A stretch of DNA of 43,806 nt from CAZBSE01 sp964494385 (GTDB lineage Bacteria; Actinomycetota; Humimicrobiia; Humimicrobiales; Humimicrobiaceae): NCBI GenBank assembly GCA_964494385.1, contig CAZBSE010000016.1, forward strand, positions 1-43,806, given 5' to 3'. Under the pieces are notes generated by a model. That model had not been told where the DNA came from, searched no databases, and worked only from the letters and a program-made list of their open reading frames with translations. The position numbers and the translations under genes are program-made. This document shows, one piece after another, positions 1 through 8,215 of the stretch. Positions within the stretch are counted from its first letter, which is position 1, and each line of letters begins with the position of its first letter.

Positions 1-30
1 TTACCGAGGAAAATAATAACGCTCAAATCC

Positions 31-104
31 TGGCTGGGGAGGGAGGATTCGAACCCCCGCTCTACGGTCCAGAGCCGCATGTCCTACCTCTAGACGACTC
101 CCCA
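31..104 (-). tRNA. tRNA-Gln (anticodon CUG)
   Basis: On the minus strand a full cloverleaf can be read: acceptor TGGGGAG at 104-98 pairs with CTCCCCA at 41-35, then discriminator G and an encoded CCA (33-31). The T arm carries GGTTCGAATCC and the anticodon loop CTCTGGA gives CTG, which decodes CAG glutamine. It lies downstream of and codirectional with the Fe-S/sulfur carrier genes, about 145 bases from the tusA-like stop, so it could be co-transcribed or have its own promoter. Confidence 0.95.
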
Positions 105-249
105 GCGTTATGAGCAACATAATGCTATCAGAAATTTTATGATGTGGCAAAGTATAATCTTTTGACGGACCGGGAATAGAGAATGGATTAAAACTTCAAG
201 TAATACTGTTTAAAGAAGCTATATGAAAAGAAGATAACCGGAACTTGGA

Positions 250-507
250 TCATTCGGTTTTCTTTATATAGAAGGTAAAGATATCCTTATCTTTTTTTAT
301 TTTCAGCAGCTTATTTCCTGTTGTCCTGGTCCAGCTTATAATATCCGGTTCCGAGCCGGGATCATCTGCGGTAAGTTTAAGTATCTCACCCTTTTTCATG
401 CTGTCTATTTTTTTTTTGGTCTCAAATATGGGAACGGGGCAGTATAAACCTATACAGTCCAGATCCTGATCGGCGGTAATTTTATTTTCTTTATTATTAT
501 TTTCCAT
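250..507 (-). CDS. tusA: TusA/SirA-family sulfur carrier protein
   Basis: An 85-residue protein with the TusA signature: CIGLYCPVP near residues 18-26, where Cys23 of the CPxP motif would carry the persulfide, followed by a helix and two beta strands. Family members relay sulfane sulfur from a desulfurase or other donor to tRNA thiolation, molybdenum cofactor or Fe-S pathways. It is the last protein gene of a minus-strand run (desulfurase-like gene, iscU, zinc ribbon, this gene). Because the desulfurase-like protein lacks its PLP lysine, this carrier could be part of an alternative sulfur supply; that is inference. The N-terminal Asn/Lys-rich stretch of about 12 residues is an extension of the core domain. 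Confidence 0.85.
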   Translation of the reverse strand: MENNNKENKITADQDLDCIGLYCPVPIFETKKKIDSMKKGEILKLTADDPGSEPDIISWTRTTGNKLLKIKKDKDIFTFYIKKTE

Positions 508-531
508 GATTTGGAAGTTTTCTGCGGTTCT

Positions 532-723
532 CTATAATTTTGCTCCGCAGTTGGGACATTTTTCCATTTTATCTGAAACAGGGTAGCTGCATATTGGGCA
601 GTGATCTATCTTAAACCTGCAAAAAATGCACTGTTCTGCTTCGCTGTCCTGGAGTTCTCTATCGCAATAAGGACATTTAATTGGTGTCTTTTTACATTTA
701 TCCTGCAATTCTTTTCCGGTCAT
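532..723 (-). CDS. Small double zinc-ribbon protein
   Basis: A 63-residue protein almost entirely made of two zinc-binding modules. Four CxxC pairs are visible: Cys17/20 with Cys32/35, and Cys42/45 with Cys56/59, the last in the form CPNCG. No enzymatic domain is present. It sits between iscU and the tusA-like gene on the same strand with 17-25 base spacings, so it is almost certainly co-transcribed with them. Its role is unknown; a metal-binding accessory of the Fe-S/sulfur operon is plausible, and the eight cysteines could hold Zn or a labile iron site. General zinc-ribbon adaptors cannot be excluded. Confidence 0.8.
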   Translation of the reverse strand: MTGKELQDKCKKTPIKCPYCDRELQDSEAEQCIFCRFKIDHCPICSYPVSDKMEKCPNCGAKL

Positions 724-740
724 ATTAACCCCAGTCTATG

Positions 741-1124
741 CTATTTTTTATTTTTTTGCTTTTCAATGTAGTTCTCAATAGCTTTATGCAGTGCATCCGC
801 ACCCAGATTAGAACAATGAAGTTTGTTCTTGGGGAGACCGCCAAGCTTATCGGCCACATCTTTATTTGTAATCTTTAATGCCTGGTCAATAGTTTTACCC
901 TTGGCTATCTCGCTGACCATGCTGGATACAGCTATTGCTGCACCGCATCCGAAAGTCTTGAATTTTACATCTTCAAGCTTATTATCCTTAACTTTTATAT
1001 AGAAAGTCATCATGTCTCCACAAACCGGATTTCCAACTTCACCTATGCCGTCTGCTTTTTTTATTTCCCCCACGTTTCTGGGAGACATAAAGTGATCCAT
1101 TACTTTTTTGCCATACATAACCAT
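741..1124 (-). CDS. iscU: IscU/NifU-type Fe-S cluster assembly scaffold
   Basis: A 127-residue IscU-fold scaffold on which [2Fe-2S] and [4Fe-4S] clusters are assembled. All three ligand cysteines are visible in family context: the first in NPVCGD (with the adjacent Asp that modulates cluster release), the second in FGCGAA, the third in KLHCSNL. The N-terminal YGKKVMDHF...PRNVG segment is also typical. A ribosome-binding site (GAGGT) precedes the first ATG; a second in-frame ATG lies two codons inside. The gene follows the desulfurase-like gene with an 89-base gap, the usual nifS-nifU order. The scaffold looks fully functional, in contrast with its partner. Confidence 0.95.
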   Translation of the reverse strand: MVMYGKKVMDHFMSPRNVGEIKKADGIGEVGNPVCGDMMTFYIKVKDNKLEDVKFKTFGCGAAIAVSSMVSEIAKGKTIDQALKITNKDVADKLGGLPKNKLHCSNLGADALHKAIENYIEKQKNKK

Positions 1125-1213
1125 AATTACCTCTTTTTTAAATATCCAGATTGCCCGGTATTTTTTACCTGTACCTCAAGACCTAATCAATATATTATTT
1201 TTAACCGCTACTT

Positions 1214-2392
1214 TCAAGTTTTTTTCTGCTCCTTATATAAAGGCGACATTTTTCTCAGCCTGTCTATAATGGGAGGGAGGACCTTAAGGACTCTGTCTAC
1301 CTCTTTTTGAGTATTATATTTTCCCAGTGAAAACAGTATTGATCCCTGGGCCATAGTAGGGGAAAGCCCCATAGCAAGAAGGACATGAGAACTTTTAAGC
1401 GCCTGTGAGGTGCATGAAGATCCGCTGGCCGCAGCAATCCCCTCCAGGTTTAACATAAGCAGTATTGATTCTCCCTCTATGAACTTAAAACTTATATGAA
1501 CATTTCCTGGAGTCCTTTTTACCGGATGCCCGTTTAATTTTACGTTTTTGATCTTGCTGCTGATTCCTTCCATAAGATTATCCCTTAGTTTTGATATGGC
1601 TTTGATATTGCTGTCCATTTCATTTACGGCTAATTCGCATGCCCTGCCGAAACCGGCAATAGCGGCTACATTTTCGGTTCCTGCCCTTCTGCCTTTTTCC
1701 TGGGTGCCTCCCAGAAGCAGGGGCTTTATCCTTACCCTTTTTCTCACATACAGGGCAGCCGCACCCTTGGGCCCGTACATCTGCTGGGAGGAAAAGCTGT
1801 ATGAATCTGTTCCCAGTTGGCTGACATCAACCGGTATAATGCCTGCTGCGGCCATGCCGTCACAGTGAAGCAGAATGTTTTTTTCTCTTGTAATTTTTGA
1901 GATTTCTTTTATTTTTTGAATGGTCCCCACTTCGTTATTAGCATGCATAACCGATACCAGCACCGTTTTGCCGGTGATTTCTTTTTTTATATCTTCCGGG
2001 TTTATAAAGCCGTACTTATCCACGGGGACAAGACTTACTTTCCAGCCCTCTTTCTGGAGTTCTTTTAGGGGATTGAGTATGGAAAGGTGTTCTGTAGCGG
2101 AAGATATTATATGGTTCCCCTTGTCCCTGTAAGCTCTGGCCAGTCCCCACAGGGCAAAATTATTTGATTCGGTTCCGCAGGATGTAAAATATATTTCCTC
2201 TGCATCTGCTCCGACAAGTCCGGCCGCCTGTTCTCTTGCTTCTTCTATTGCTTTTTTTGGTTTTTCGCTGTAGTCATGAAGACTTGAAGGATTGCCGTAC
2301 TGCTGCTTTAAATACGGCTCCATTTCCTTAAGTACCCTATCATCTATTCTGGTGGTAGAAGCGTTATCAAAAAAGATTTTTTCTTCGGCCAT
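1214..2392 (-). CDS. NifS/IscS-like protein lacking the PLP lysine (probable inactive desulfurase)
   Basis: A class V aminotransferase-fold protein of about 392 residues, full length for IscS/NifS. Kept: N-terminal FFDNASTT, TESNN (75-79), the PLP-stacking His102 in EHLSIL, MHANNEVG (149-156), Asp178 in HCDG, and the mobile loop SGSSCTS with catalytic Cys327. Lost: the SxHK dyad reads SSQQMYGPKG, so Gln204 (CAG) replaces the Schiff-base lysine and Gln203 replaces His; the PLP-contact Gln is Ala181; the substrate-carboxylate Arg in SIRFSLG is Leu353. Classic desulfurase chemistry should therefore be impossible, although the sulfur-accepting Cys remains. I chose ATG 2392, nine bases after GGAA, over GTG 2401. 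It heads the iscU/tusA operon. From memory, an Archaeoglobus IscS also lacks this lysine and still binds IscU. Confidence 0.9.
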   Translation of the reverse strand: MAEEKIFFDNASTTRIDDRVLKEMEPYLKQQYGNPSSLHDYSEKPKKAIEEAREQAAGLVGADAEEIYFTSCGTESNNFALWGLARAYRDKGNHIISSATEHLSILNPLKELQKEGWKVSLVPVDKYGFINPEDIKKEITGKTVLVSVMHANNEVGTIQKIKEISKITREKNILLHCDGMAAAGIIPVDVSQLGTDSYSFSSQQMYGPKGAAALYVRKRVRIKPLLLGGTQEKGRRAGTENVAAIAGFGRACELAVNEMDSNIKAISKLRDNLMEGISSKIKNVKLNGHPVKRTPGNVHISFKFIEGESILLMLNLEGIAAASGSSCTSQALKSSHVLLAMGLSPTMAQGSILFSLGKYNTQKEVDRVLKVLPPIIDRLRKMSPLYKEQKKT

Positions 2393-2519
2393 TACAGTCA
2401 CTTCCGTGTTCTATCATAATTACTATTATTATTATAGTATTAGTATTATTTCATAAATTATTTTAAAAATCAAATTAAGCTGCGAGTTATAAGTATTTCA
2501 AATTTATAGGATAAATATG

Positions 2520-2548
2520 TTGACAAGTCAGTCACATTTGCTTAGTAT
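2520..2548 (+). promoter_or_regulatory. Sigma-70-type promoter of the first RHH gene
   Basis: A consensus TTGACA (2520-2525) is followed after exactly 17 bases by TAGTAT (2543-2548). Transcription would begin at about 2555-2558, on or beside the ATG at 2558. There is no Shine-Dalgarno before that ATG, so the transcript may be leaderless. Confidence 0.6.
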
Positions 2549-2557
2549 TTACATATT

Positions 2558-2803
2558 ATGATAAAGAGAATGTATAGTTTCAGATTAAACAAAAGTTTGA
2601 TGGATAAGGCAAAAGGCATAGCTAAAGGAATGGATGTATCATTATCTTTTTTTATAACCTGTCTTGTAAAAGAGAAAATAAAAAAAAGAAACAGAATTTT
2701 TCTGGCGACCGAGGACGACAGGATTAAGTTTCTGCATGAAATAGTCACGGAGATAAAGAATTTAAGAACTGATTTAAAAAGCCTGCTAAAAAGTAAAAAA
2801 TAA
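2558..2803 (+). CDS. Ribbon-helix-helix (CopG-like) DNA-binding protein
   Basis: An 81-residue basic protein. The N-terminus MYSFRLNKSL is a typical RHH beta strand, followed by helix A (about 15-24) and helix B (about 29-43, SLSFFITCLVKEKI); the C-terminal half is a charged helix that could be an oligomerisation or coiled-coil extension. RHH proteins act as dimeric repressors or antitoxins. No toxin gene follows: a terminator comes directly after. It diverges from the desulfurase-like/iscU operon, which it might regulate, or it may repress itself. The start could be ATG 2558 (leaderless) or ATG 2570, which has only a weak AAAGAGA upstream. Confidence 0.7.
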   Translation: MIKRMYSFRLNKSLMDKAKGIAKGMDVSLSFFITCLVKEKIKKRNRIFLATEDDRIKFLHEIVTEIKNLRTDLKSLLKSKK

Positions 2804-2843
2804 CTGAATTTTTAAAATCATATCAGGAATAACCTCGGACAAA

Positions 2844-2867
2844 AGGGTATTTTTGACCCTGTTTTTT
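2844..2867 (+). terminator. Rho-independent terminator after the RHH gene
   Basis: AGGGT (2844-2848) pairs with ACCCT (2856-2860) around a 7-base T-rich loop and is followed by GTTTTTT. A second outer pairing, CGGAC with GTCCG (2836-2840 and 2870-2874), could enclose it. Confidence 0.65.
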
Positions 2868-2992
2868 ATGTCCGTCAGTGCCGGCATTATGAAATTATTT
2901 TAAATCTGCTAAAATTAATTTAACGTGTTATAAAAATCTTGTTTCAGATTACCCGTAAGCTGGATATATCTGAATACTCGAAAGGGGATCGA

Positions 2993-4234
2993 ATGATTAT
3001 TGCAGTTATAAGTGCAGGGGGCCATTCGCTTAAAAGTAAAATCTTCAGTATTAAAAATAAAAATGAGATGGCAGTCCTGGGCAGGGCTGATATAGATGAA
3101 ATAAAGGTAAGAGGGAATTCAAATTTTTTACATAGAGTAGGCATCAAAAGAGCTGCCAGGGAATCAGTAAGATTAAAAGGGCTGGAAGCGGCAGTAAAGC
3201 TTGTTTTTGATTGGTATATCAAAAGCGGCATTATAAGTGGATACGGGGATATAGGGGCAGTGGGTCTTAAGTGTATTTTTAAAGATAAAAGCGGTGCCTG
3301 CATCCTTACCAAAAAACTTCTTGATGAGCTAAAGCAATCCACATCTGCTTCACGGGCCTGCAATCAGTTAAATATCGAAGTTATTGAAATTATAAAGTCA
3401 ATGTTTGATGTACCCGTGGCTGTTATGTTTGATTCATCTTTTCATTATTCAATTCCTGAGTTCAGGAGACTTTCAGGTTTTCCCTGGAACTGGTATAAAA
3501 AACTGGGGATAAAGAAGAGGGGTTATGACGGATTTTCGCACCAGTATATGGCCGCGATAACCCGCAAGATAGAAAAGGCCGAGAAGATGAATTTAATTAC
3601 GATTTATCTGGGAGAAAGCAGCTCTATCTGCGCCATAAAAAACAAAAGATCGATTGATACCAGTATGGTTTTTTCACCCAGTTCGGGATTGCTTCAGAAA
3701 AATGCGATAGGTGATATTGATGGTACCGCACTGCTTTTTGCCATGGATGAGCTGAACCTTTCTGTAGAAGAGGCACAGAACGAGATAACTAAAAATGCCG
3801 GCCTGCTGGCCACTGCCGGAATAAGAAAGGGTAATTTTAAAAATATCCTGAGCGCGGCCAGGAAGGGAAGCAAGAGGGCAAAGCTTACGGTAGATTTATA
3901 TATTGATACAGTAAGGAAATATATAGGAGCATTTTCAACTATTCTGGGAAATATTGACTGTATAGTTTTTGGCGGGGAAATTGGTGAAAGCAGTGCTTAC
4001 ATAAGAGAAAAGTGTCTGGAAAATATGGACTATATGGGCATAAGGCTGGATCTTGCCAGAAATAAAGAGTTAAATAATGCGCTCAGCCTTATCTCATCCG
4101 ACTATTCGGTGGTTTCAAAAACAAAAATATATATAGTCCCTGTGAACGGAGATATGGTAATGGCTTATTTTACTAAAAAGGTGATTGAAAAAGGCAAGGA
4201 CCTGCCGCCGGAAGAGATGACCTTCAGGCTATGA
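2993..4234 (+). CDS. Acetate/butyrate-kinase-fold protein with substituted active site (probable pseudo-kinase)
   Basis: A 413-residue ASKHA-fold protein alignable from end to end with AckA. Kept: FDSSFHYSIPE (146-156, with the catalytic-type Asp147), SSSICAIKN, DTSM, GDID (240-243), and the C-terminal VFGGEIGESSAYIRE. Substituted relative to the well-studied Methanosarcina enzyme: Asn7 is Ser7; the GHRVVHGG motif reads GLKCIFKD, so Arg91 becomes Lys93; His180 of GFHGTSH is Asp179; Arg241 of TRSGD is Ala238; LGNGSS reads LGESSS. Acetyl-phosphate synthesis is thus unlikely, so I give no ackA symbol. ATG 2993 is preferred because AAAGGGG lies five bases upstream; TTG 2939 is an alternative. Its stop abuts the convergent gltX stop. 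The function is unknown. Confidence 0.85.
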   Translation: MIIAVISAGGHSLKSKIFSIKNKNEMAVLGRADIDEIKVRGNSNFLHRVGIKRAARESVRLKGLEAAVKLVFDWYIKSGIISGYGDIGAVGLKCIFKDKSGACILTKKLLDELKQSTSASRACNQLNIEVIEIIKSMFDVPVAVMFDSSFHYSIPEFRRLSGFPWNWYKKLGIKKRGYDGFSHQYMAAITRKIEKAEKMNLITIYLGESSSICAIKNKRSIDTSMVFSPSSGLLQKNAIGDIDGTALLFAMDELNLSVEEAQNEITKNAGLLATAGIRKGNFKNILSAARKGSKRAKLTVDLYIDTVRKYIGAFSTILGNIDCIVFGGEIGESSAYIREKCLENMDYMGIRLDLARNKELNNALSLISSDYSVVSKTKIYIVPVNGDMVMAYFTKKVIEKGKDLPPEEMTFRL

Positions 4235-5716
4235 TATGAGCTTTAAGTATTTACTTATCCTGGCCAATGTCAATTCTTTTCCCAGTATTTCCATGGTTTC
4301 AAACAGGGGAGGGCTTATTTTACTGCCCCATATGGCTATTCTTATGACCTCCGCTATTTTCCGAAGACTTAAATTCATTTTTTCTGAAATTAATCTCAAA
4401 TTCTTTTCTGTATCGGCCGCGGAAAACTTATTGTCCACTTCCTCCAGCAGCCGGTAAGTCCTGTTCAATACATGGGCAGCATCAATATTTTTATTTTTAA
4501 AATAGACTTCCAGTTCGCTAGTGTATTTTACTTTTACAAAAAAGGGTTCCACCAGGCTTATGCTCTCTTTTAAGGTCCTGATCCGCTCTTTTATGAGCGG
4601 AATTATTTTATCGATTTTCTGCTCCGGCTGTTTTGCTCCACTTTCCAGTTCAACTGTTTTTTTGCGGGCCAGATAATCTTTTATCTGTTTTTCAAGCAGC
4701 TGTTTTAAGCGGTGGTCTTCCATATTTCTCATATAATATCCGTTTATCCACAGCAGCTTGCTGTAGTCAAATTTAGCCGGCTTTTTATTTATGGAATCAA
4801 GATTGAATTTTTTGGTAAGTTTTTCAACCGAGAAAACGGTAGTTTTTTCGTCGTATGCCCAGCCCAGCAGGGCCAGATAATTCAGTATCGCTTCTCTTAA
4901 GAATCCTTCTTCAATGTACCTTTCAATGGAGATGGAGCCGTGCCTTTTACTCAGCTTCTGGCCGTCCTGTCCCAGAATCATTGGCAGGTGAGTAAAACAG
5001 GGGATGCTGAAGCCAAAAGCGTTGTAAATAAGAATCTGCTTAGGAGTGTTTGAAAGGTGGTCCTCGCCTCTTATGACATGAGTTATTTTCATCAGCGCGT
5101 CATCTATCACCACGGAGTAATTATAGGTTGGAAGGCCGTTTGACCTTACTATTATAAAATCTTCGATGCTTGAAGTGTCAACTGCTATATTCCCGTATAC
5201 CGTATCTTTGAAGCTGACCGGTTTATTCCGGGGAACCAGAAACCTTACGGCATAGGGCCTTCCATCTTCCAGATTTTTTTTAACGGCGTCAGGTGTCAGT
5301 TTCAGGCATCTCCTGTCATATCTGTAGGGTTTCCCTTCTTCTGTTTTGCTTTTTCTTTCTTTTAACTGGCGGGGGCTGCAGAAACAATAGTAAGCTTTCC
5401 TCTCTCCTACCAGTTTCCGGACATATTCACTGTATATTTCGGTTCTCAGGGATTGCCTGTAGGGACCATATTTGCCCCCGCAGTCCGGGCCCTCATCCCA
5501 ATTTATGCCAAGCCACCTGAGCGAGTTTATTATGAGGTCTATTGTTTTTTCCTGATGTCTGGCTATATCAGTATCTTCAATTCTTAGGATGAACCTGCCG
5601 CCGGTTTTGGCGGCATATACCCAGTTGAAGAAAGCGGTTCTAGCGCTTCCTATATGAAGATAGCCGGTAGGACTGGGAGCAAATCTGACTCTTACCTCAT
5701 TGTGTTTATTGTTCAT
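4229..5716 (-). CDS. gltX: Glutamyl-tRNA synthetase
   Basis: A class Ib aminoacyl-tRNA synthetase of 495 residues, normal for bacterial GluRS, charging tRNA-Glu (and tRNA-Gln if non-discriminating). The HIGH motif appears as GYLHIGSARTAFFNW near residues 18-32, and the KMSKS loop as KLSKRHG in the middle of the protein. EDTD, the RGEDHLSN segment and a C-terminal helical anticodon-binding domain are present. It follows the PBP1A gene by 11 bases on the same strand and is probably co-transcribed. Its 3' end is adjacent to the convergent kinase-like gene with no space for a terminator. Whether it is discriminating cannot be judged here; no gatCAB genes are in view. Confidence 0.97.
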   Translation of the reverse strand: MNNKHNEVRVRFAPSPTGYLHIGSARTAFFNWVYAAKTGGRFILRIEDTDIARHQEKTIDLIINSLRWLGINWDEGPDCGGKYGPYRQSLRTEIYSEYVRKLVGERKAYYCFCSPRQLKERKSKTEEGKPYRYDRRCLKLTPDAVKKNLEDGRPYAVRFLVPRNKPVSFKDTVYGNIAVDTSSIEDFIIVRSNGLPTYNYSVVIDDALMKITHVIRGEDHLSNTPKQILIYNAFGFSIPCFTHLPMILGQDGQKLSKRHGSISIERYIEEGFLREAILNYLALLGWAYDEKTTVFSVEKLTKKFNLDSINKKPAKFDYSKLLWINGYYMRNMEDHRLKQLLEKQIKDYLARKKTVELESGAKQPEQKIDKIIPLIKERIRTLKESISLVEPFFVKVKYTSELEVYFKNKNIDAAHVLNRTYRLLEEVDNKFSAADTEKNLRLISEKMNLSLRKIAEVIRIAIWGSKISPPLFETMEILGKELTLARISKYLKLIS

Positions 5717-5727
5717 GCTAAGTTAGT

Positions 5728-7983
5728 TTAAGGATTTACCCATACCGTAATTTTCCTGATGGTCTCCACCGGCTGGCCCCAAATGGGGTCCTGGCGGTGC
5801 GTATATCCCGGGGGAACTTCTGAGTAAGGTTCATTTTTATAAACTATATGTGTATACCCGGATTCGATTAATATGTGATTTGCTTCATTTATATCCATCA
5901 GTACCACCATTGGCATGATGGGTATATCATCGGGAGAGATGGGCATCTGCACCGTAGGTTCCTGCCCGTAATGGAACTCTTTTACTATTATCTGGTCCAG
6001 CGGTGTGAACCGGTTGGGGAGCATCATCTCTCCTGTCTCCGGGTTGATTACAACCTGGACATTTATCATGTCATCCTGCGGTCTTATGAAATTCTCGGCA
6101 GGAAGATTTTTAGTAGCCTCGGACATAAACAGGTTCCAGATCATGGCCGGATGCGCACCTCCCTGAACCCTTAGATCATGGATGGTTCCCATTTTTATAT
6201 TAACTTCAGGATATCCCATCCATACGCAGGCCGCGAGGTTGGTGGTAAATCCAGTAAACCAGGCATTTTCAGCTTCGTCGGTGGTACCGGTTTTGCCGGC
6301 GCAGGGCCTGTCATCCAATCTGGCTCTGGTGCCTGTTCCCCTCAGCATAACCTGCTGCATGATCTCTATGGCCCGGTAAGCATTTATAGGAGTAAGCACC
6401 TGACTGCTTTCTTCCTGGTATTCTTCAAAAACATTTCCTTCCCTATCGGTGACCTTGAGTATGGCTACCGGATCGTGCTTCACCCCGTAATTAGCAATGG
6501 TTGAAAATGCTGTGCATACCTCAAGAGCAGATACTCCTGTGGTGAGCCCTCCCAGCCCTATTGAAGGATAAGGGTCCAGGTAAGTCTCGATCCCCATATC
6601 CCTGGCAAGATTGGCAATACCGTATGCTCCTATTCTCATGATCAGCTGGGAATATACTACATTTATGGATTTTACGGTTGCTTCCAGGACCGGCAGCTCG
6701 GTTTCTTCATATCTTTCATTATTATAGTTACCCACCTCCCACGGTTCGCTGCCTTCGATGTCAAATATGACATTTCCGTTGGGATTAAAGGTGAGATATG
6801 GGCTTACACCCTGCTCCAGGGCAGATAGCAGAGCAAATACTTTAAAGGTAGAGCCCGGCTGTCTTTTGGCCTGGGTGGCAAGATTAAATTTCATCTCTGT
6901 AAAATCTTTTCCTCCAACCATGGCTTTTATATATCCGTTTCCGGGGTCCATGGCCACCAGAGCGGCCGAGGGATCTTCGGGATCGGGAAGAATTTCATTT
7001 ATTGCATTTTCAGCAGCAATCTGCATTTCAGGATCAAGAGTGGTATAAATTTCAAATCCGCCTTTGAATACTCTTTCCACTCCATACTTTTCAATCAGTA
7101 TCTGCTTTACATATTCCACAAAATAAGGAGCAAAGCCTTTTTCGGTTTCCTCCCTGGGTCTCTGGGTGATTATGGGCATTTTTTTGGTTTGTTCGTATTC
7201 ATCCCGGGTAATATAATTAAGCTCCAGCATTTTGGCCAGAACTACGTTCCTTCTTTCCAGGGCCGCCTTCTTGTCAATGTAAGGCGAGCGAAGGTAGGAT
7301 TGGAGGAGACCGGCAATCATGGCACACTCCGACAGGTTTAGATATTCCACATCTTTGTTAAAATATATTTTTGCCGCTGCCTGAACCCCGTATGCACCCT
7401 CCCCGAAATATACGGTGTTCAGGTACATTTCCAGTATTTCCTGTTTGGAATAAATTTGCTCCAGCTGATACGCGAGGGCAGCTTCTCTTATTTTTCTCTC
7501 GTAGGTTATATCGTATTTTTCTTCGGGAATATATACATTTTTAACATAGCCCTGCGTAATGGTAGTGGCGCCCTGCTCTATATCTCCGGAGACGAGATTG
7601 ATAATAAATGAGCGGACTATACCCTCGATATCAAATCCTTTATGCTGATAAAATCTCTCATCTTCAATGGCAACGACCGCGTTTATAAGATTTTTGGGTA
7701 TCTGCTCATAGGTTACAAGCTCCCTGTTTTCCTCGCCGTGAAAAGTTTTAATAAGTGTTCCGTCGGCAGCATATATTTTTGATGTCAGGGCATTCTCTGC
7801 AGGAGAGTAGTCTCCCAAACTCGGCAGGTCCGAAAATAAGGAGGCCACAATCTGGAGGGCTGATATCAGGACACCTGAAAGAACAATCACAAATAATAAC
7901 TGGGAAATAACAATGACAGCTATTATGGCTATTATTATCCTGGAGGGTTTTTTAGCTTTATGTTTTTTTCTTAATCTGGACAC
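5728..7983 (-). CDS. Bifunctional penicillin-binding protein 1A (class A PBP)
   Basis: A 751-residue membrane-anchored peptidoglycan synthase. Domains: basic cytoplasmic tail (1-15), one transmembrane helix (16-48), a GT51 glycosyltransferase (about 65-240) with the EDERFYQHKG catalytic motif (Glu107), and a transpeptidase with SxxK at Ser378-Lys381 (GSTFK), SIN at 439-441 and KTGT at 564-567. The last 60-70 residues (ESGYTH...TVWVNP) look like one PASTA-type domain, a muropeptide/beta-lactam-sensing module common on such enzymes in Gram-positive-type bacteria. All catalytic motifs are intact. It precedes gltX in a two-gene minus-strand unit. Confidence 0.95.
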   Translation of the reverse strand: MSRLRKKHKAKKPSRIIIAIIAVIVISQLLFVIVLSGVLISALQIVASLFSDLPSLGDYSPAENALTSKIYAADGTLIKTFHGEENRELVTYEQIPKNLINAVVAIEDERFYQHKGFDIEGIVRSFIINLVSGDIEQGATTITQGYVKNVYIPEEKYDITYERKIREAALAYQLEQIYSKQEILEMYLNTVYFGEGAYGVQAAAKIYFNKDVEYLNLSECAMIAGLLQSYLRSPYIDKKAALERRNVVLAKMLELNYITRDEYEQTKKMPIITQRPREETEKGFAPYFVEYVKQILIEKYGVERVFKGGFEIYTTLDPEMQIAAENAINEILPDPEDPSAALVAMDPGNGYIKAMVGGKDFTEMKFNLATQAKRQPGSTFKVFALLSALEQGVSPYLTFNPNGNVIFDIEGSEPWEVGNYNNERYEETELPVLEATVKSINVVYSQLIMRIGAYGIANLARDMGIETYLDPYPSIGLGGLTTGVSALEVCTAFSTIANYGVKHDPVAILKVTDREGNVFEEYQEESSQVLTPINAYRAIEIMQQVMLRGTGTRARLDDRPCAGKTGTTDEAENAWFTGFTTNLAACVWMGYPEVNIKMGTIHDLRVQGGAHPAMIWNLFMSEATKNLPAENFIRPQDDMINVQVVINPETGEMMLPNRFTPLDQIIVKEFHYGQEPTVQMPISPDDIPIMPMVVLMDINEANHILIESGYTHIVYKNEPYSEVPPGYTHRQDPIWGQPVETIRKITVWVNP

Positions 7984-8115
7984 AATTTAAAAACCTTTTA
8001 ATCTATCAATATGTTTATAATTAAAAAAAGTATCTGACAGAAACACTATATTAACAGATACTGCAAGTAAAAAATATTATCATATTTTTTTTATATTATA
8101 CAGGACTGAATAACA

Positions 8116-8215
8116 NNNNNNNNNNNNNNNNNNNNNNNNNNNNNNNNNNNNNNNNNNNNNNNNNNNNNNNNNNNNNNNNNNNNNNNNNNNNNNNNNNNNN
8201 NNNNNNNNNNNNNNN
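8116..8215. other. Assembly gap (100 N)
   Basis: Exactly 100 ambiguous bases, the usual scaffold placeholder for a gap of unknown size. It removes the start of the E1 alpha gene and its promoter; the true distance between the PBP1A gene and E1 alpha is unknown. Confidence 0.99.

Noticed and set aside
2542..2748. Minus-strand open frame over the RHH gene
   Set aside because: Hydrophobic low-complexity antisense reading of a coding gene, with no ribosome-binding site.
2558..2803. Toxin-antitoxin module suggested by the RHH protein
   Set aside because: No small toxin gene adjoins it; a terminator follows directly. The same holds for the RHH gene at 28630.
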